A DNA stretch of 64,000 bases from Granulicella sibirica (GTDB lineage: Bacteria; Acidobacteriota; Terriglobia; Terriglobales; Acidobacteriaceae), in contig NZ_RDSM01000001.1 of assembly GCF_004115155.1 (NCBI RefSeq), positions 2,480,001 to 2,544,000 on the forward strand, read 5' to 3'. This document shows, piece by piece, positions 42,074 through 49,635 of this stretch; the stretch's first letter is position 1; each line of letters opens with the position of its first letter. A program made the translations under genes and the position numbers. The notes under the pieces are model-generated. The model ran no database searches. It had not been told where the DNA came from and saw only the letters and a list, made by a program, of their open reading frames with translations.

Positions 42074-42874
42074 ATGAGTTTGCAGGGGACGGGTGTGTGG
42101 TTGTCGTTGGCGGGTAAGGTGGCGCTGGTGACGGGTGGGTCGCGGGGGATTGGTGCGGCTACGGTGAGACTGTTTCGGCAGGCCGGGGCGCGGGTAGTGT
42201 TCAGCTATGTATCGGCTGAGGCGCGGGCGTTGACGTTGGTTGAGGCTTGTGGTGGAAGCGGGGTTTGCCGGGCGGTGCGGCAGAAGCTCGATGGAGTGGA
42301 GGATGGACGGGCTTTGGTGGAGGCGGCGGTTGAGGAGTTTGGACGGCTTGACTGCCTGGTGGTGAATCACGGGATCTGGCCATCGCACGATGCACCGATC
42401 GCTTCGATGACGACGGAGCAGTGGCGTGGGACGATGGGCACGAATCTCGACAGCGCGTTCGGACTGGTGCGGGCGGCGGTGCGGCAGATGCTGGTGCAGG
42501 AGCCGAGCGGTAAGGTGAAGGGGCACGTGGTGCTTGTGGCATCGACGGCGGCACAGCGTGGTGAGGCGTTCCATGCGGACTATGCGGCGAGCAAGGGCGC
42601 GATGGTGAGCTTCACGAAGAGCCTATCGAGCGAGCTTGCCGGGCAGGGGATTCTTTGTAACTGCGTGGCTCCGGGATGGGTGGCGACTGAGATGTCGGCT
42701 GCAGCCTTCGACGATCCGGAGACGTCCAAGAGAGTGCTGGCGACGATTCCGCTGGGAAGGCCCGCGCAGGTGGATGAGATCGCCGGGCCGATTCTGTTCT
42801 TGTGCACGCCGTTCGCGGGGTTCTGCTCGGGTGAGATCTTCAATGTGAACGGTGGAGCTGTGCTGGTTGGTTAG
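42074..42874 (+). CDS. Short-chain dehydrogenase/reductase
   Basis: The 266-residue classical SDR has the nucleotide-binding TGGSRGIGAATV, the NHGIW segment matching NNAG, active-site Ser in LVASTAAQRG, the catalytic YxxxK as DYAASKGA, and PGWVATEM plus GEIFNVNGGA near the end. It is similar to FabG-type 3-oxoacyl reductases, and NADPH preference is suggested by the Arg in the first loop. The true substrate is unknown, because classical SDRs are diverse and no pathway partner is adjacent. Confidence 0.9.
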   Translation: MSLQGTGVWLSLAGKVALVTGGSRGIGAATVRLFRQAGARVVFSYVSAEARALTLVEACGGSGVCRAVRQKLDGVEDGRALVEAAVEEFGRLDCLVVNHGIWPSHDAPIASMTTEQWRGTMGTNLDSAFGLVRAAVRQMLVQEPSGKVKGHVVLVASTAAQRGEAFHADYAASKGAMVSFTKSLSSELAGQGILCNCVAPGWVATEMSAAAFDDPETSKRVLATIPLGRPAQVDEIAGPILFLCTPFAGFCSGEIFNVNGGAVLVG

Positions 42875-42884
42875 GAGCTTCTGG

Positions 42885-43685
42885 ATGAAGAGATGGGTGC
42901 TGTTTGCGGTGGTAGTGGTTGGCGGGATGCGTAGCGGTGTTGCGCAGAGTGGTGAGACTTCGCCGCAGAGCAAGAAGGGGCAGATGCTGCTTGACCAGAT
43001 GGTGACGGCGCTTGGGGGGCAGGCGTGGGTCGAGATGAAGCAGTGGGAGGAGGATGGGCGGATTGCGGCGTTCTTCCGGAACGAGCCGAATGGGTCGAAT
43101 GTGCAGTTCTTCGACTACAAGCGGGAGCCGCTGTCGGAGAGGATCGAGTTCGCTACGCCGAAGAACCTGATGCCGGGGTCGGTGCGGGACGTGGTGCAGG
43201 TTTGGACGCCGGTGATGGGGTACGAGGTGACGTACAAGGGCCGCAAGGAATTGCCGGAGAAGCAGGTGACGGAGTACAACCGGCGGCGGATGCATTCGAT
43301 CCGGCAGGTGGTGACGGTGTGGATGAAGCGGCCTGGGGTGATTGTGGTGAGCGAGGGGACTTCGGTGGTCGAACGGCGGATCGCGGATAAGTTCACGGTG
43401 CTGAGTCCGGATGATGATGCGGTGACGATCGAGACGGATGCGAATACACATCTTCCGCTGCGGAGGACGTTCCAGTGGCGGAATCCGCTGTTCAAGGATC
43501 TCGATGAGGAGATCGAGGAGTACGAGGACTATCACACGTACGACGGGTTTCCGACGGCGCTGTCGGTGACGGAATATCACAACGGCGATATGGTACTGCA
43601 GCGGTTTCTGACGAAGGCGGTGTATGGGCACGCGCTGCCGGATGAGATGTTCGATCCGGATCATCTTTTGCAGAAGAAGAAATAG
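42885..43685 (+). CDS. Exported protein of unknown function
   Basis: The roughly 266-residue protein has a signal peptide (VLFAVVVVGGMRSGVAQ) followed by KGQMLLDQMVTALGGQAW and many beta strands with charged residues (VQFFDYKREPLSERIEF, RRIADKFTVLSPDDD), suggesting a periplasmic lipid- or protein-binding fold. I recognise no named family. The ATG at 42885 has TAGGAG 7 nt upstream; a longer in-frame reading from 42852 has none. It starts 10 nt after the SDR stop, so the two are probably co-transcribed. Confidence 0.72.
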   Translation: MKRWVLFAVVVVGGMRSGVAQSGETSPQSKKGQMLLDQMVTALGGQAWVEMKQWEEDGRIAAFFRNEPNGSNVQFFDYKREPLSERIEFATPKNLMPGSVRDVVQVWTPVMGYEVTYKGRKELPEKQVTEYNRRRMHSIRQVVTVWMKRPGVIVVSEGTSVVERRIADKFTVLSPDDDAVTIETDANTHLPLRRTFQWRNPLFKDLDEEIEEYEDYHTYDGFPTALSVTEYHNGDMVLQRFLTKAVYGHALPDEMFDPDHLLQKKK

Positions 43686-43694
43686 GGCTTCGGG

Positions 43695-44213
43695 CTACCT
43701 AAGAGCAAGTCCGGGGACCTTACTCCAATGCTTACGTAGCGATTGCACGATCTCTCCCGGCACCCTCGGAACCTCGTCCACATCGAACATCTGGTATCCA
43801 AACTGGAAGTTTTTGCAGCGCCAGTGGGCTTTGGGAAGACCTTGAAAGTCCGCCGACAAGGTCTCAATGGTAATAGCCTGCGCATCCTGAATCGTGAAGG
43901 TGACCCCGTAGGAGGATCCTGTGGCGGCAACACTTCCTTTTCTTGGCCGCACGGCGAGATGCACGTTCGTGATCTTACGGGCCAGTTCCGGATGAAGCTT
44001 TTCAGAGCGTTCCTGACCGACACCACAGAGATAGAAGAGGCGATCCTGAAGTTCGATGGAGCCGTCGGTCATCTCTGGATAAATCTGGGGAGCGGTATTT
44101 GAGACGAGGCATCCGATGCAGTGCTTCCATGGTCTGAATCCGTGGACGTACCGGCCCCAGAGATGTTTGAACTTCATGGGAGCAGTGTTGAGGCCGGAGA
44201 TCGTAAGGTGCAT
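43695..44213 (-). CDS. Hypothetical protein
   Basis: The 172-residue product has no recognised domain. It includes a Cys pair (KHCIGCLVS), RLFYLCGVG and a beta-rich C-terminal half (YGVTFTIQDAQAITIETLSADF). Start choice is uncertain: the ATG at 44213 avoids overlap with the acyltransferase gene upstream; the longer option to 44255 would overlap it, and neither has a clear ribosome site. It is convergent with the exported-protein gene, with a 9-bp gap. Confidence 0.55.
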   Translation of the reverse strand: MHLTISGLNTAPMKFKHLWGRYVHGFRPWKHCIGCLVSNTAPQIYPEMTDGSIELQDRLFYLCGVGQERSEKLHPELARKITNVHLAVRPRKGSVAATGSSYGVTFTIQDAQAITIETLSADFQGLPKAHWRCKNFQFGYQMFDVDEVPRVPGEIVQSLRKHWSKVPGLALR

Positions 44214-44226
44214 GGGCCATCGTAGC

Positions 44227-45384
44227 CTACACGGTAGATCCCGGTGGCGCTGCACCTCGAAGCCTACGGTTCATGGGTTCGGAGAGGTAGCGAGCGGTGA
44301 GCCAGCCCAGGGGCGCGGTGAGCAGGGGGATCGCGAGGAACCAGAGCAGAAGTGGTCCGCGATGAATTTTGGCGTAGAGCATAGTTCCCCAGACGATGAG
44401 GAACTCGTGGGTGAGATAGACCTCGTAGCTGTGGCGTCCGTACCAGCGGATGGGAGCGGTCCACGGGCGTCCGCGGCGTGGGCGGAGAACCGTTGCGAAC
44501 ATGATGAGGCAGGCTCCCAGAGCCAATGTGCTTTCAGCGATGCCACTGCGGCCGAAGGGGCGCATCCACGTGTAGCGAGGCCAGATGATGATCCAGAGGA
44601 TCGTGGCTGCGCCGATGACGTTGAGAGCGATGAGGAGCGCTGGTCTGATGGGGCGCTTTGCGAGGTGGTTAGTGAGGAGTGCGGTGAGGCAACCGAGGGC
44701 GATGCCATCCATGCTGGCCAGGTAGGAGGTGTCCCTCCACATGTCGTTCGCGGGCAAGACGCTTCGGGCAAGGGGGCCGAGGATGATGAAGGTGGTGAGG
44801 ATGGTGAGGAAGATCCATCTGCCGCGTGGGAGGCGGAAGGCCAAGAGGCAGACGAGGGGGAAGAAGACGTAGAACATCTCTTCGACCGAGAGGCTCCAGA
44901 GGACGTCCCAGTTGGCGGGGAGGTAGGAGTGCATTTTGATGGCTTCGAGCCAGTTGAGGTGGAAGGTGAAGGCGGAGAAGAGGGCTAGGGGAAGGGTGGT
45001 TCCCTTGACGCGGAAGCCTGCGGCGTGGGTGAGGTGGAGGACGCTGAGGATTGCCAGCAGGGATAAAAGAAGGGGCGCGATGCGGGCGAAGCGGATGCGG
45101 TAGAAGGTTGCGGGACGCATGTTCTCGAGTCCACCGAAGCGGCGGAGCGAGGTGAGCGTGATGAGGAAGCCGGAGACGGCGAAGAAGAGGGTGACGCCGT
45201 TGCCTCCGTTGCGGAAGAGGATGTACTGCAGGCGCGGGAGGATGTGCTGATCGAGTTGGAAGCCGGCGAAGTACATGCGCAGCCAGAGGTGGAGCAGGAC
45301 GACGGAGAGGATGGAGAGGCCGCGGAGCAGGTCGACACCCGCGAAGCGTGGGGTGACGGGCCCGGAAGCTTCGTTCGGGGTCAT
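44227..45384 (-). CDS. Membrane acyltransferase (acyltransferase 3 / OafA-like)
   Basis: The roughly 385-residue integral membrane protein has the family start GVDLLRGLSILSVVLLH with the conserved Arg and the catalytic-type His, then FFAVSGFLIT, FYRIRFARIAP, DVLWSLSVEEMFYVFFPL and HSYEVYLTHEF. About ten membrane segments follow one another. Such enzymes add acyl (often acetyl) groups to exported sugars of lipopolysaccharide or other envelope molecules. The ATG at 45384 is placed before the first conserved segment; a longer in-frame reading overlaps the divergent fabZ. It is divergent from the lipid A operon, which may be more than chance. Confidence 0.87.
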   Translation of the reverse strand: MTPNEASGPVTPRFAGVDLLRGLSILSVVLLHLWLRMYFAGFQLDQHILPRLQYILFRNGGNGVTLFFAVSGFLITLTSLRRFGGLENMRPATFYRIRFARIAPLLLSLLAILSVLHLTHAAGFRVKGTTLPLALFSAFTFHLNWLEAIKMHSYLPANWDVLWSLSVEEMFYVFFPLVCLLAFRLPRGRWIFLTILTTFIILGPLARSVLPANDMWRDTSYLASMDGIALGCLTALLTNHLAKRPIRPALLIALNVIGAATILWIIIWPRYTWMRPFGRSGIAESTLALGACLIMFATVLRPRRGRPWTAPIRWYGRHSYEVYLTHEFLIVWGTMLYAKIHRGPLLLWFLAIPLLTAPLGWLTARYLSEPMNRRLRGAAPPGSTV

Positions 45385-45432
45385 GGGTCGATGGTATCGG
45401 GGTGTGGGGCAGGTGGAGGGGGATGTGCCGTT

Positions 45433-45438
45433 ATACTC
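45433..45438 (+). promoter_or_regulatory. Candidate -10 box for fabZ-lpxA-lpxI
   Basis: TATACT lies 9 nt before the fabZ ATG with no good -35 match. If used, the transcript would have almost no leader. Confidence 0.3.
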
Positions 45439-45447
45439 AACAGTGCG

Positions 45448-45984
45448 ATGAGTGATGAGAATCAGGTGAATGTTGGCGAGGCTGTTGCGGTGGAGGAGGC
45501 GAAGGCCGCCGCGCCGCAGACGATGAACATCAACGAGATTATGGCGCTTCTGCCGCACCGATACCCGTTCCTTCTTGTCGACCGGGTGCTTGAGGTGGAG
45601 CGGAAGACTCGGATCGTCGCCATCAAGAATGTGACGATCAATGAGCCTTTTTTTCAGGGACACTTTCCTGGGTATCCGCTGATGCCGGGCGTGCTGATGG
45701 TCGAGGCGATCGCGCAGACGGGCGGGGCTCTGCTGCTGTCGGAGATTCCGGATCGGGACTCGAAGCTGATGGTGTTTACCAGCATTGAAGAGGCGAAGTT
45801 TCGGCGGCCGGTGACTCCGGGGGATCAGCTACGGATTGAAGTTACGGTGCTGCAGTGGCGGAGCCGTGCGGTAAAGATGAAGGGTGTGATCACAGTTGAG
45901 GGCAAGACTGTTTGCGATGCGACGGTGATGTGTCAGGTGGTGCCTCGGGCGGCGAAGAAGGCCGTGGAGGCGGAGGGCGCTTGA
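45448..45984 (+). CDS. fabZ: 3-hydroxyacyl-ACP dehydratase
   Basis: FabZ removes water from 3-hydroxyacyl-ACP in fatty acid elongation. The hot-dog fold motifs are present: LLPHRYPFLLVDRVLEV and the catalytic FQGHFPGYPLMPGVLMVEAIAQ (His72, Glu86). Its 178 residues include an N-terminal extension of about 25 residues and an Ala/Glu-rich tail. I use the ATG at 45448. The next gene, lpxA, starts inside its stop codon, an arrangement that keeps supply of hydroxyacyl-ACP and its use in lipid A together. Confidence 0.95.
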   Translation: MSDENQVNVGEAVAVEEAKAAAPQTMNINEIMALLPHRYPFLLVDRVLEVERKTRIVAIKNVTINEPFFQGHFPGYPLMPGVLMVEAIAQTGGALLLSEIPDRDSKLMVFTSIEEAKFRRPVTPGDQLRIEVTVLQWRSRAVKMKGVITVEGKTVCDATVMCQVVPRAAKKAVEAEGA

Positions 45985-46766
45985 GCATCCATGCGACTGC
46001 GATCGTTGCAGAAGGCGCGAGAGTTCCGGACTCGTGCAGCGTGGGGCCTTACTGCATCGTTGGCGCGGATGTGGTGCTGGGTGAGGATTGCAGGCTGGTG
46101 TCGCATGTGGTGCTGGATGGGCATACGACGTTAGGGGCGCGGAATAGGGTGTTTCCGTTTGCGAGCCTTGGCTGCTCGCCACAGGATCTGAAGTATGCGG
46201 GCGAACCTACGCGGCTTGTGATGGGGGATGACAACACGGTGCGGGAGTCGGTGACGATCTCGCGGGGGACCGTTGGCGGTGGGGGCGTGACGACTGTCGG
46301 GTCGGGATGTTTGATCATGGCTTATACGCATATCGGGCACGACTCGCATATCGGCAACGGGTGCATCTTGGCGAACTCGGCTACGCTAGCGGGGCATGTG
46401 ATTGTCGAGGACTATGCGGTCGTGGGGGCGCTTTGCCCGGTGCACCAGTTCTGCCGGATCGGAAAGTACAGCTATATCGGTGGGGGCACGACGATCACGC
46501 AGGATGTACTGCCTTTCTCGCTGACGAGTATCGAACGGAATAACCATGCGTATGGGTTGAACAAGGTCGGGCTGGAGCGGAGGGGATTCACGCCGGTGCA
46601 GATCAAGGAGCTTCGGCATGCGTATCGATTGCTGACAGGCTCGAAGATGAATACGAGCGATGCCCTGAAGGCGATGCGGGAGACGCTCGAGGGGTCTCCT
46701 GATGCGGAGCATGTGAAGTATCTGGTTGAGTTTATTGCGGCGAGTGAGCGCGGGATCATCAAGTAG
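45981..46766 (+). CDS. lpxA: UDP-N-acetylglucosamine 3-O-acyltransferase
   Basis: LpxA transfers a 3-hydroxyacyl chain to UDP-GlcNAc, the first step of lipid A synthesis. The left-handed beta-helix hexapeptide rhythm is clear (IHATAIVAEGARVPDSCSVGP onward), with the catalytic-type His in MAYTHIGHDSHIGN and the C-terminal helical domain (GLNKVGLERRGFTPVQI). It has 261 residues, as usual. The start is TTG overlapping the fabZ stop (TTGA), preceded by GGAGG; an internal start in fabZ would be out of place. lpxI follows at once. Confidence 0.95.
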   Translation: MSIHATAIVAEGARVPDSCSVGPYCIVGADVVLGEDCRLVSHVVLDGHTTLGARNRVFPFASLGCSPQDLKYAGEPTRLVMGDDNTVRESVTISRGTVGGGGVTTVGSGCLIMAYTHIGHDSHIGNGCILANSATLAGHVIVEDYAVVGALCPVHQFCRIGKYSYIGGGTTITQDVLPFSLTSIERNNHAYGLNKVGLERRGFTPVQIKELRHAYRLLTGSKMNTSDALKAMRETLEGSPDAEHVKYLVEFIAASERGIIK

Positions 46767-46781
46767 GTGGGTGTGGCTTCG

Positions 46782-47666
46782 ATGGGCGAGATTTCGATCA
46801 GCGATACTGGGCGGCTCGGGCTGATCGCTGGGAACGGGCGCTTTCCCTTTTTGTTACTGGAGGCGGCTCGGGCGCATGGGTTGACCGTGGTGGTTGCGGC
46901 GATCAAGGAAGAGACCGATGCGGAGATGGATGTGAGGGCGGTACATGATCCGCAGGTCATTGTGCACTGGCTTTCGCTTGGGGAGTTATCGAAACTGATC
47001 GAGACATTTCAACGTGAAGGTGTGGCTCGGGCCGTGATGGCGGGGCAGGTGAAGCATAAGCAGATCTTTTCTTCGATACGGCCGGACTGGCGGCTGGCGA
47101 AGCTTCTGATGAGTCTGCGAACGCGTAATACGGACATGCTGCTTGGGGCTATTGCGAAGGTGCTTGGAGACGAGGGGATCGAGTTGATTAGCTCGACGGC
47201 TTATCTTGAGCCTCTGCTGGCGAAGGTTGGGGTGTTGACGGCGCGGGGGCCATCCGATGAAGAGCAGAAGGATGTGGCTTATGGACGCTCGGTGGCGCGT
47301 GGTCTGGCGGCGTGGGACCTGGGGCAAACGGTGGTGATCGCGGGGCAGGCTTGCGTGGCGGTCGAGGCGATGGAGGGAACGGACGCGACGATCCTGCGGG
47401 CGGGTGAGTTGTTGCGGGGTCGAGGTGTTGAGGAGACACTGCTGGGAAGTGCGTTGACGGTGGTGAAGGTCGCGAAGCCAAACCAGGATATGCGGTTCGA
47501 TGTGCCGGTGATCGGGGTGGCGACGATTGAGGCGATGAAGAAGGCAGGGGCCACTTGTTTATGCGTTGAAGCGGGGCGGACGCTGCTGTTCGATCCGGAG
47601 GCGGTGGTGAGGACGGCGGACGGAGCGGGGATCGCCATTGTGGGCGAAAGTGCTTCGCAGGTTTGA
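46782..47666 (+). CDS. lpxI: UDP-2,3-diacylglucosamine pyrophosphatase LpxI
   Basis: LpxI hydrolyses UDP-2,3-diacylglucosamine to lipid X, replacing LpxH in many bacteria. The signatures are LGLIAGNGRFPFLLLEAARAHG, AVMAGQVKHKQIFSSIRPD, LLGAIAKVLGDEGIEL and DMRFDVPVIGVATIEAMKKAGA. I start at the ATG at 46782; a GTG directly after the lpxA stop at 46767 would add five residues, and both share the AGGTGG ahead. It is the third gene of the fabZ-lpxA-lpxI unit. lpxC, lpxD and lpxB are not in the window. Confidence 0.93.
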   Translation: MGEISISDTGRLGLIAGNGRFPFLLLEAARAHGLTVVVAAIKEETDAEMDVRAVHDPQVIVHWLSLGELSKLIETFQREGVARAVMAGQVKHKQIFSSIRPDWRLAKLLMSLRTRNTDMLLGAIAKVLGDEGIELISSTAYLEPLLAKVGVLTARGPSDEEQKDVAYGRSVARGLAAWDLGQTVVIAGQACVAVEAMEGTDATILRAGELLRGRGVEETLLGSALTVVKVAKPNQDMRFDVPVIGVATIEAMKKAGATCLCVEAGRTLLFDPEAVVRTADGAGIAIVGESASQV

Positions 47667-47775
47667 GGGCTTCGTGACACAACCAAAGCGGGGCGGGCGT
47701 AGTATGGCTAGTGCGTGCCTGGGCGCTCGTGTTGTGCGCGAAGCTTCTGACCCCGGCACCGATAGGGAGTGAGAG

Positions 47776-48336
47776 ATGATTCGCAAAGGACTTCTGGGCA
47801 AAGCTCTTGGTGTTGCCGCTGTGGCAGCCGCCGTCACTGTAGGCGGTTTTGGACTGAAAGCTCACGCTGCCGCAGGCGATTCCGTTCAGCCGGGTGCGGT
47901 CGCACCCAACTTCACCCTGCCTTCGCAAGAAGATAAGCCCGTGTCGCTGACGGACTATAAGGGCAAGTGGGTTGTGCTGTACTTCTATCCGAAGGACCAG
48001 ACGACGGGATGCACGATCGAGGCACATAACTTCCAGCGGGACATGCCGAAGTACACGGCGGCGAACGCGGTGGTGCTTGGCGTGTCGCTCGATACCGTGG
48101 AAGGGCACAAGGCTTGGTGCGCGAAAGATACGTTCAGCTTCAAGCTGCTAGCGGATCCGGATCATAAAGTTGTGGATGCGTATGGCGTTCCGGTGAAGAG
48201 CATGGGCCCGATGAAGTTCGCGAGCCGCGAGACATTCCTGATCAACCCGGATGGCAAAGTGGTGAAGGTGTGGCCGGACGTAAAGGTCGCGAACCACAGC
48301 GAAGAAGTGCTTGCCGAGATCGCCACGGCGAAGTAA
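47776..48336 (+). CDS. Exported peroxiredoxin, Bcp/AhpC-TSA type
   Basis: This thiol peroxidase has an N-terminal signal peptide (ALGVAAVAAAVTVGGFGLKAHA), so it acts outside the cytoplasm. The thioredoxin fold shows VAPNFTLPSQ, VVLYFYPKDQTTGCTIEAH (peroxidatic Cys79 with Thr76) and a late Cys115 (HKAWCAKD). The usual Bcp resolving Cys five residues after the peroxidatic Cys is His here, so it is either a 1-Cys form or uses Cys115. GGGAG precedes the ATG. A strong terminator follows, so the gene stands alone. Confidence 0.9.
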   Translation: MIRKGLLGKALGVAAVAAAVTVGGFGLKAHAAAGDSVQPGAVAPNFTLPSQEDKPVSLTDYKGKWVVLYFYPKDQTTGCTIEAHNFQRDMPKYTAANAVVLGVSLDTVEGHKAWCAKDTFSFKLLADPDHKVVDAYGVPVKSMGPMKFASRETFLINPDGKVVKVWPDVKVANHSEEVLAEIATAK

Positions 48337-48351
48337 TAAGGTAGGGATGAA

Positions 48352-48387
48352 AGGCCCGGTTCCTCAAGTGAGGAGCCGGGCCTTTTT
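48352..48387 (+). terminator. Intrinsic terminator
   Basis: AGGCCCGGTTCCTC pairs with GAGGAGCCGGGCCT around AAGT, followed by TTTT. It is the strongest terminator in the window. Confidence 0.88.
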
Positions 48388-48421
48388 CTGTTAGGGCGAC
48401 CGTAAGACCGCGAGGAGGTGC

Positions 48422-49465
48422 TTACTTCTTGGCAGCGGTCTTCTTGCTCGCAGCTTTCTTTGCCGGGGCTGCCTTCTTGGCAGTCTTCTTGGCTGGGGCG
48501 GCAACCTTCTTGGCGACCGTCTTCTTTGCCGGAACCGCTGTCTTCTTAGCGGGGGTTGTTTTTGCCGGAGCCTTCTTGGCTACCGTCTTCTTCGCCGGAG
48601 CCGCCGTCTTCTTCGCTGCTGCTTTCTTCGTTGCCAAGGGAGTACCTCTCGTTAGTAGTTTTGTGCTGCCGATGCTCTTTTTGGCGGTCGCCTTCTTAGG
48701 AGCGACCTGACCGCCGCGTTGAGCACTCGACTTCTTCGCGGCAGATGTTGGAGTGGATTTTTTAGCGGCCTTTTTCAAGGTTGCGCCCTTCTTGGCGGGG
48801 ACGGATTTCACCGGCGTTTTCTTCGCCGGGATCTTTTTGGCGGCCTTCTTCAGCGGCGCGGCCTGCTTGAGCGGAGCGCTCTTCTTCGCAGAAGCCTTGA
48901 CTGGAGCGGCCTTCGCAGAAGCCTTGACTGGAGCGGCCTTCGCAACCACCTTCACGGGCGCGCTCTTCTTGGCGGAAGCGGCTTTGATAGGCGCAACTTT
49001 CTGGGCTGGCGCCGGGGTTGTCTTCGTGAAAGTCTTTTTAGCTGCGATCTTTTTAGAAGCGATCTTCTTCGAGGCGACTTTCTTTGCCATCTTCTTTGCT
49101 GCTGGCTGATTCGATGGCAGGCTCTTGAGTGCTTCGCCTACGCTGACTGCTGCGGCGCTTGGTTCCGGCTCTTCGGATAGCGAGGTAGCCGGCGTGTATC
49201 CATCGACTGGGTTCGAGGGAGCGGCTTCGAGCTCTGCGTCCTCAGAGTGAGTGCCGGTGTGAAGGAGAGCGTCGGGACCGGGCTGCGCGGTGCCGGCTGT
49301 GTCGGCACCCTCGTCGTCTTCTTCATCATCATCGGAGGTCAATGTGACCTCGTCTTCTTCGTCATCCTCTTCGTCATCAAACTCGTTTGAGTTTAGCGAC
49401 TCGTCGTTCGTCTCATCGTCATGAGCGGCTGCAGCCTGCAGCCTGATCGTCTCATCCAGTTCCAT
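48422..49465 (-). CDS. Histone H1-like Lys/Ala-rich protein with acidic N-terminus
   Basis: The 347-residue protein is built of opposite halves. Residues 1-110 are acidic (NEFDDEEDDEEDEVTLTSDD), while residues 120-347 are repeats of the type KKxxAKKxxAPAKK, as in eukaryotic H1 tails and bacterial histone-like proteins. The basic part should bind DNA or another polyanion without sequence specificity, and the acidic part may restrain it or contact another protein. An exact 27-bp direct repeat at 48888-48941 shows how the tail grows and shrinks. No upstream partner is evident. It may be a nucleoid protein, but no direct evidence exists. Confidence 0.8.
   Translation of the reverse strand: MELDETIRLQAAAAHDDETNDESLNSNEFDDEEDDEEDEVTLTSDDDEEDDEGADTAGTAQPGPDALLHTGTHSEDAELEAAPSNPVDGYTPATSLSEEPEPSAAAVSVGEALKSLPSNQPAAKKMAKKVASKKIASKKIAAKKTFTKTTPAPAQKVAPIKAASAKKSAPVKVVAKAAPVKASAKAAPVKASAKKSAPLKQAAPLKKAAKKIPAKKTPVKSVPAKKGATLKKAAKKSTPTSAAKKSSAQRGGQVAPKKATAKKSIGSTKLLTRGTPLATKKAAAKKTAAPAKKTVAKKAPAKTTPAKKTAVPAKKTVAKKVAAPAKKTAKKAAPAKKAASKKTAAKK
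48888..48941 (-). repeat. 27-bp tandem repeat inside the histone-like gene
   Basis: Two perfect copies (48888-48914 and 48915-48941) encode a nine-residue KAAPVKASA unit. Slippage here changes the basic tail length in steps of nine residues. Confidence 0.85.
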
Positions 49466-49635
49466 TATTTGTTCCCCTCACTGCCTGGCCGCGAAGCAAC
49501 TTAGATCTTCGATGCGCTTGCTTGCTTCATGATTGCATGTAAATCATTCGTTCGATGTTGTTATCGGTACGGATTCTAAGCAACAGGATGCATGCAAGAG
49601 CCAACGATGGCAAGCACTCTTTTATAAGAGGTGCT

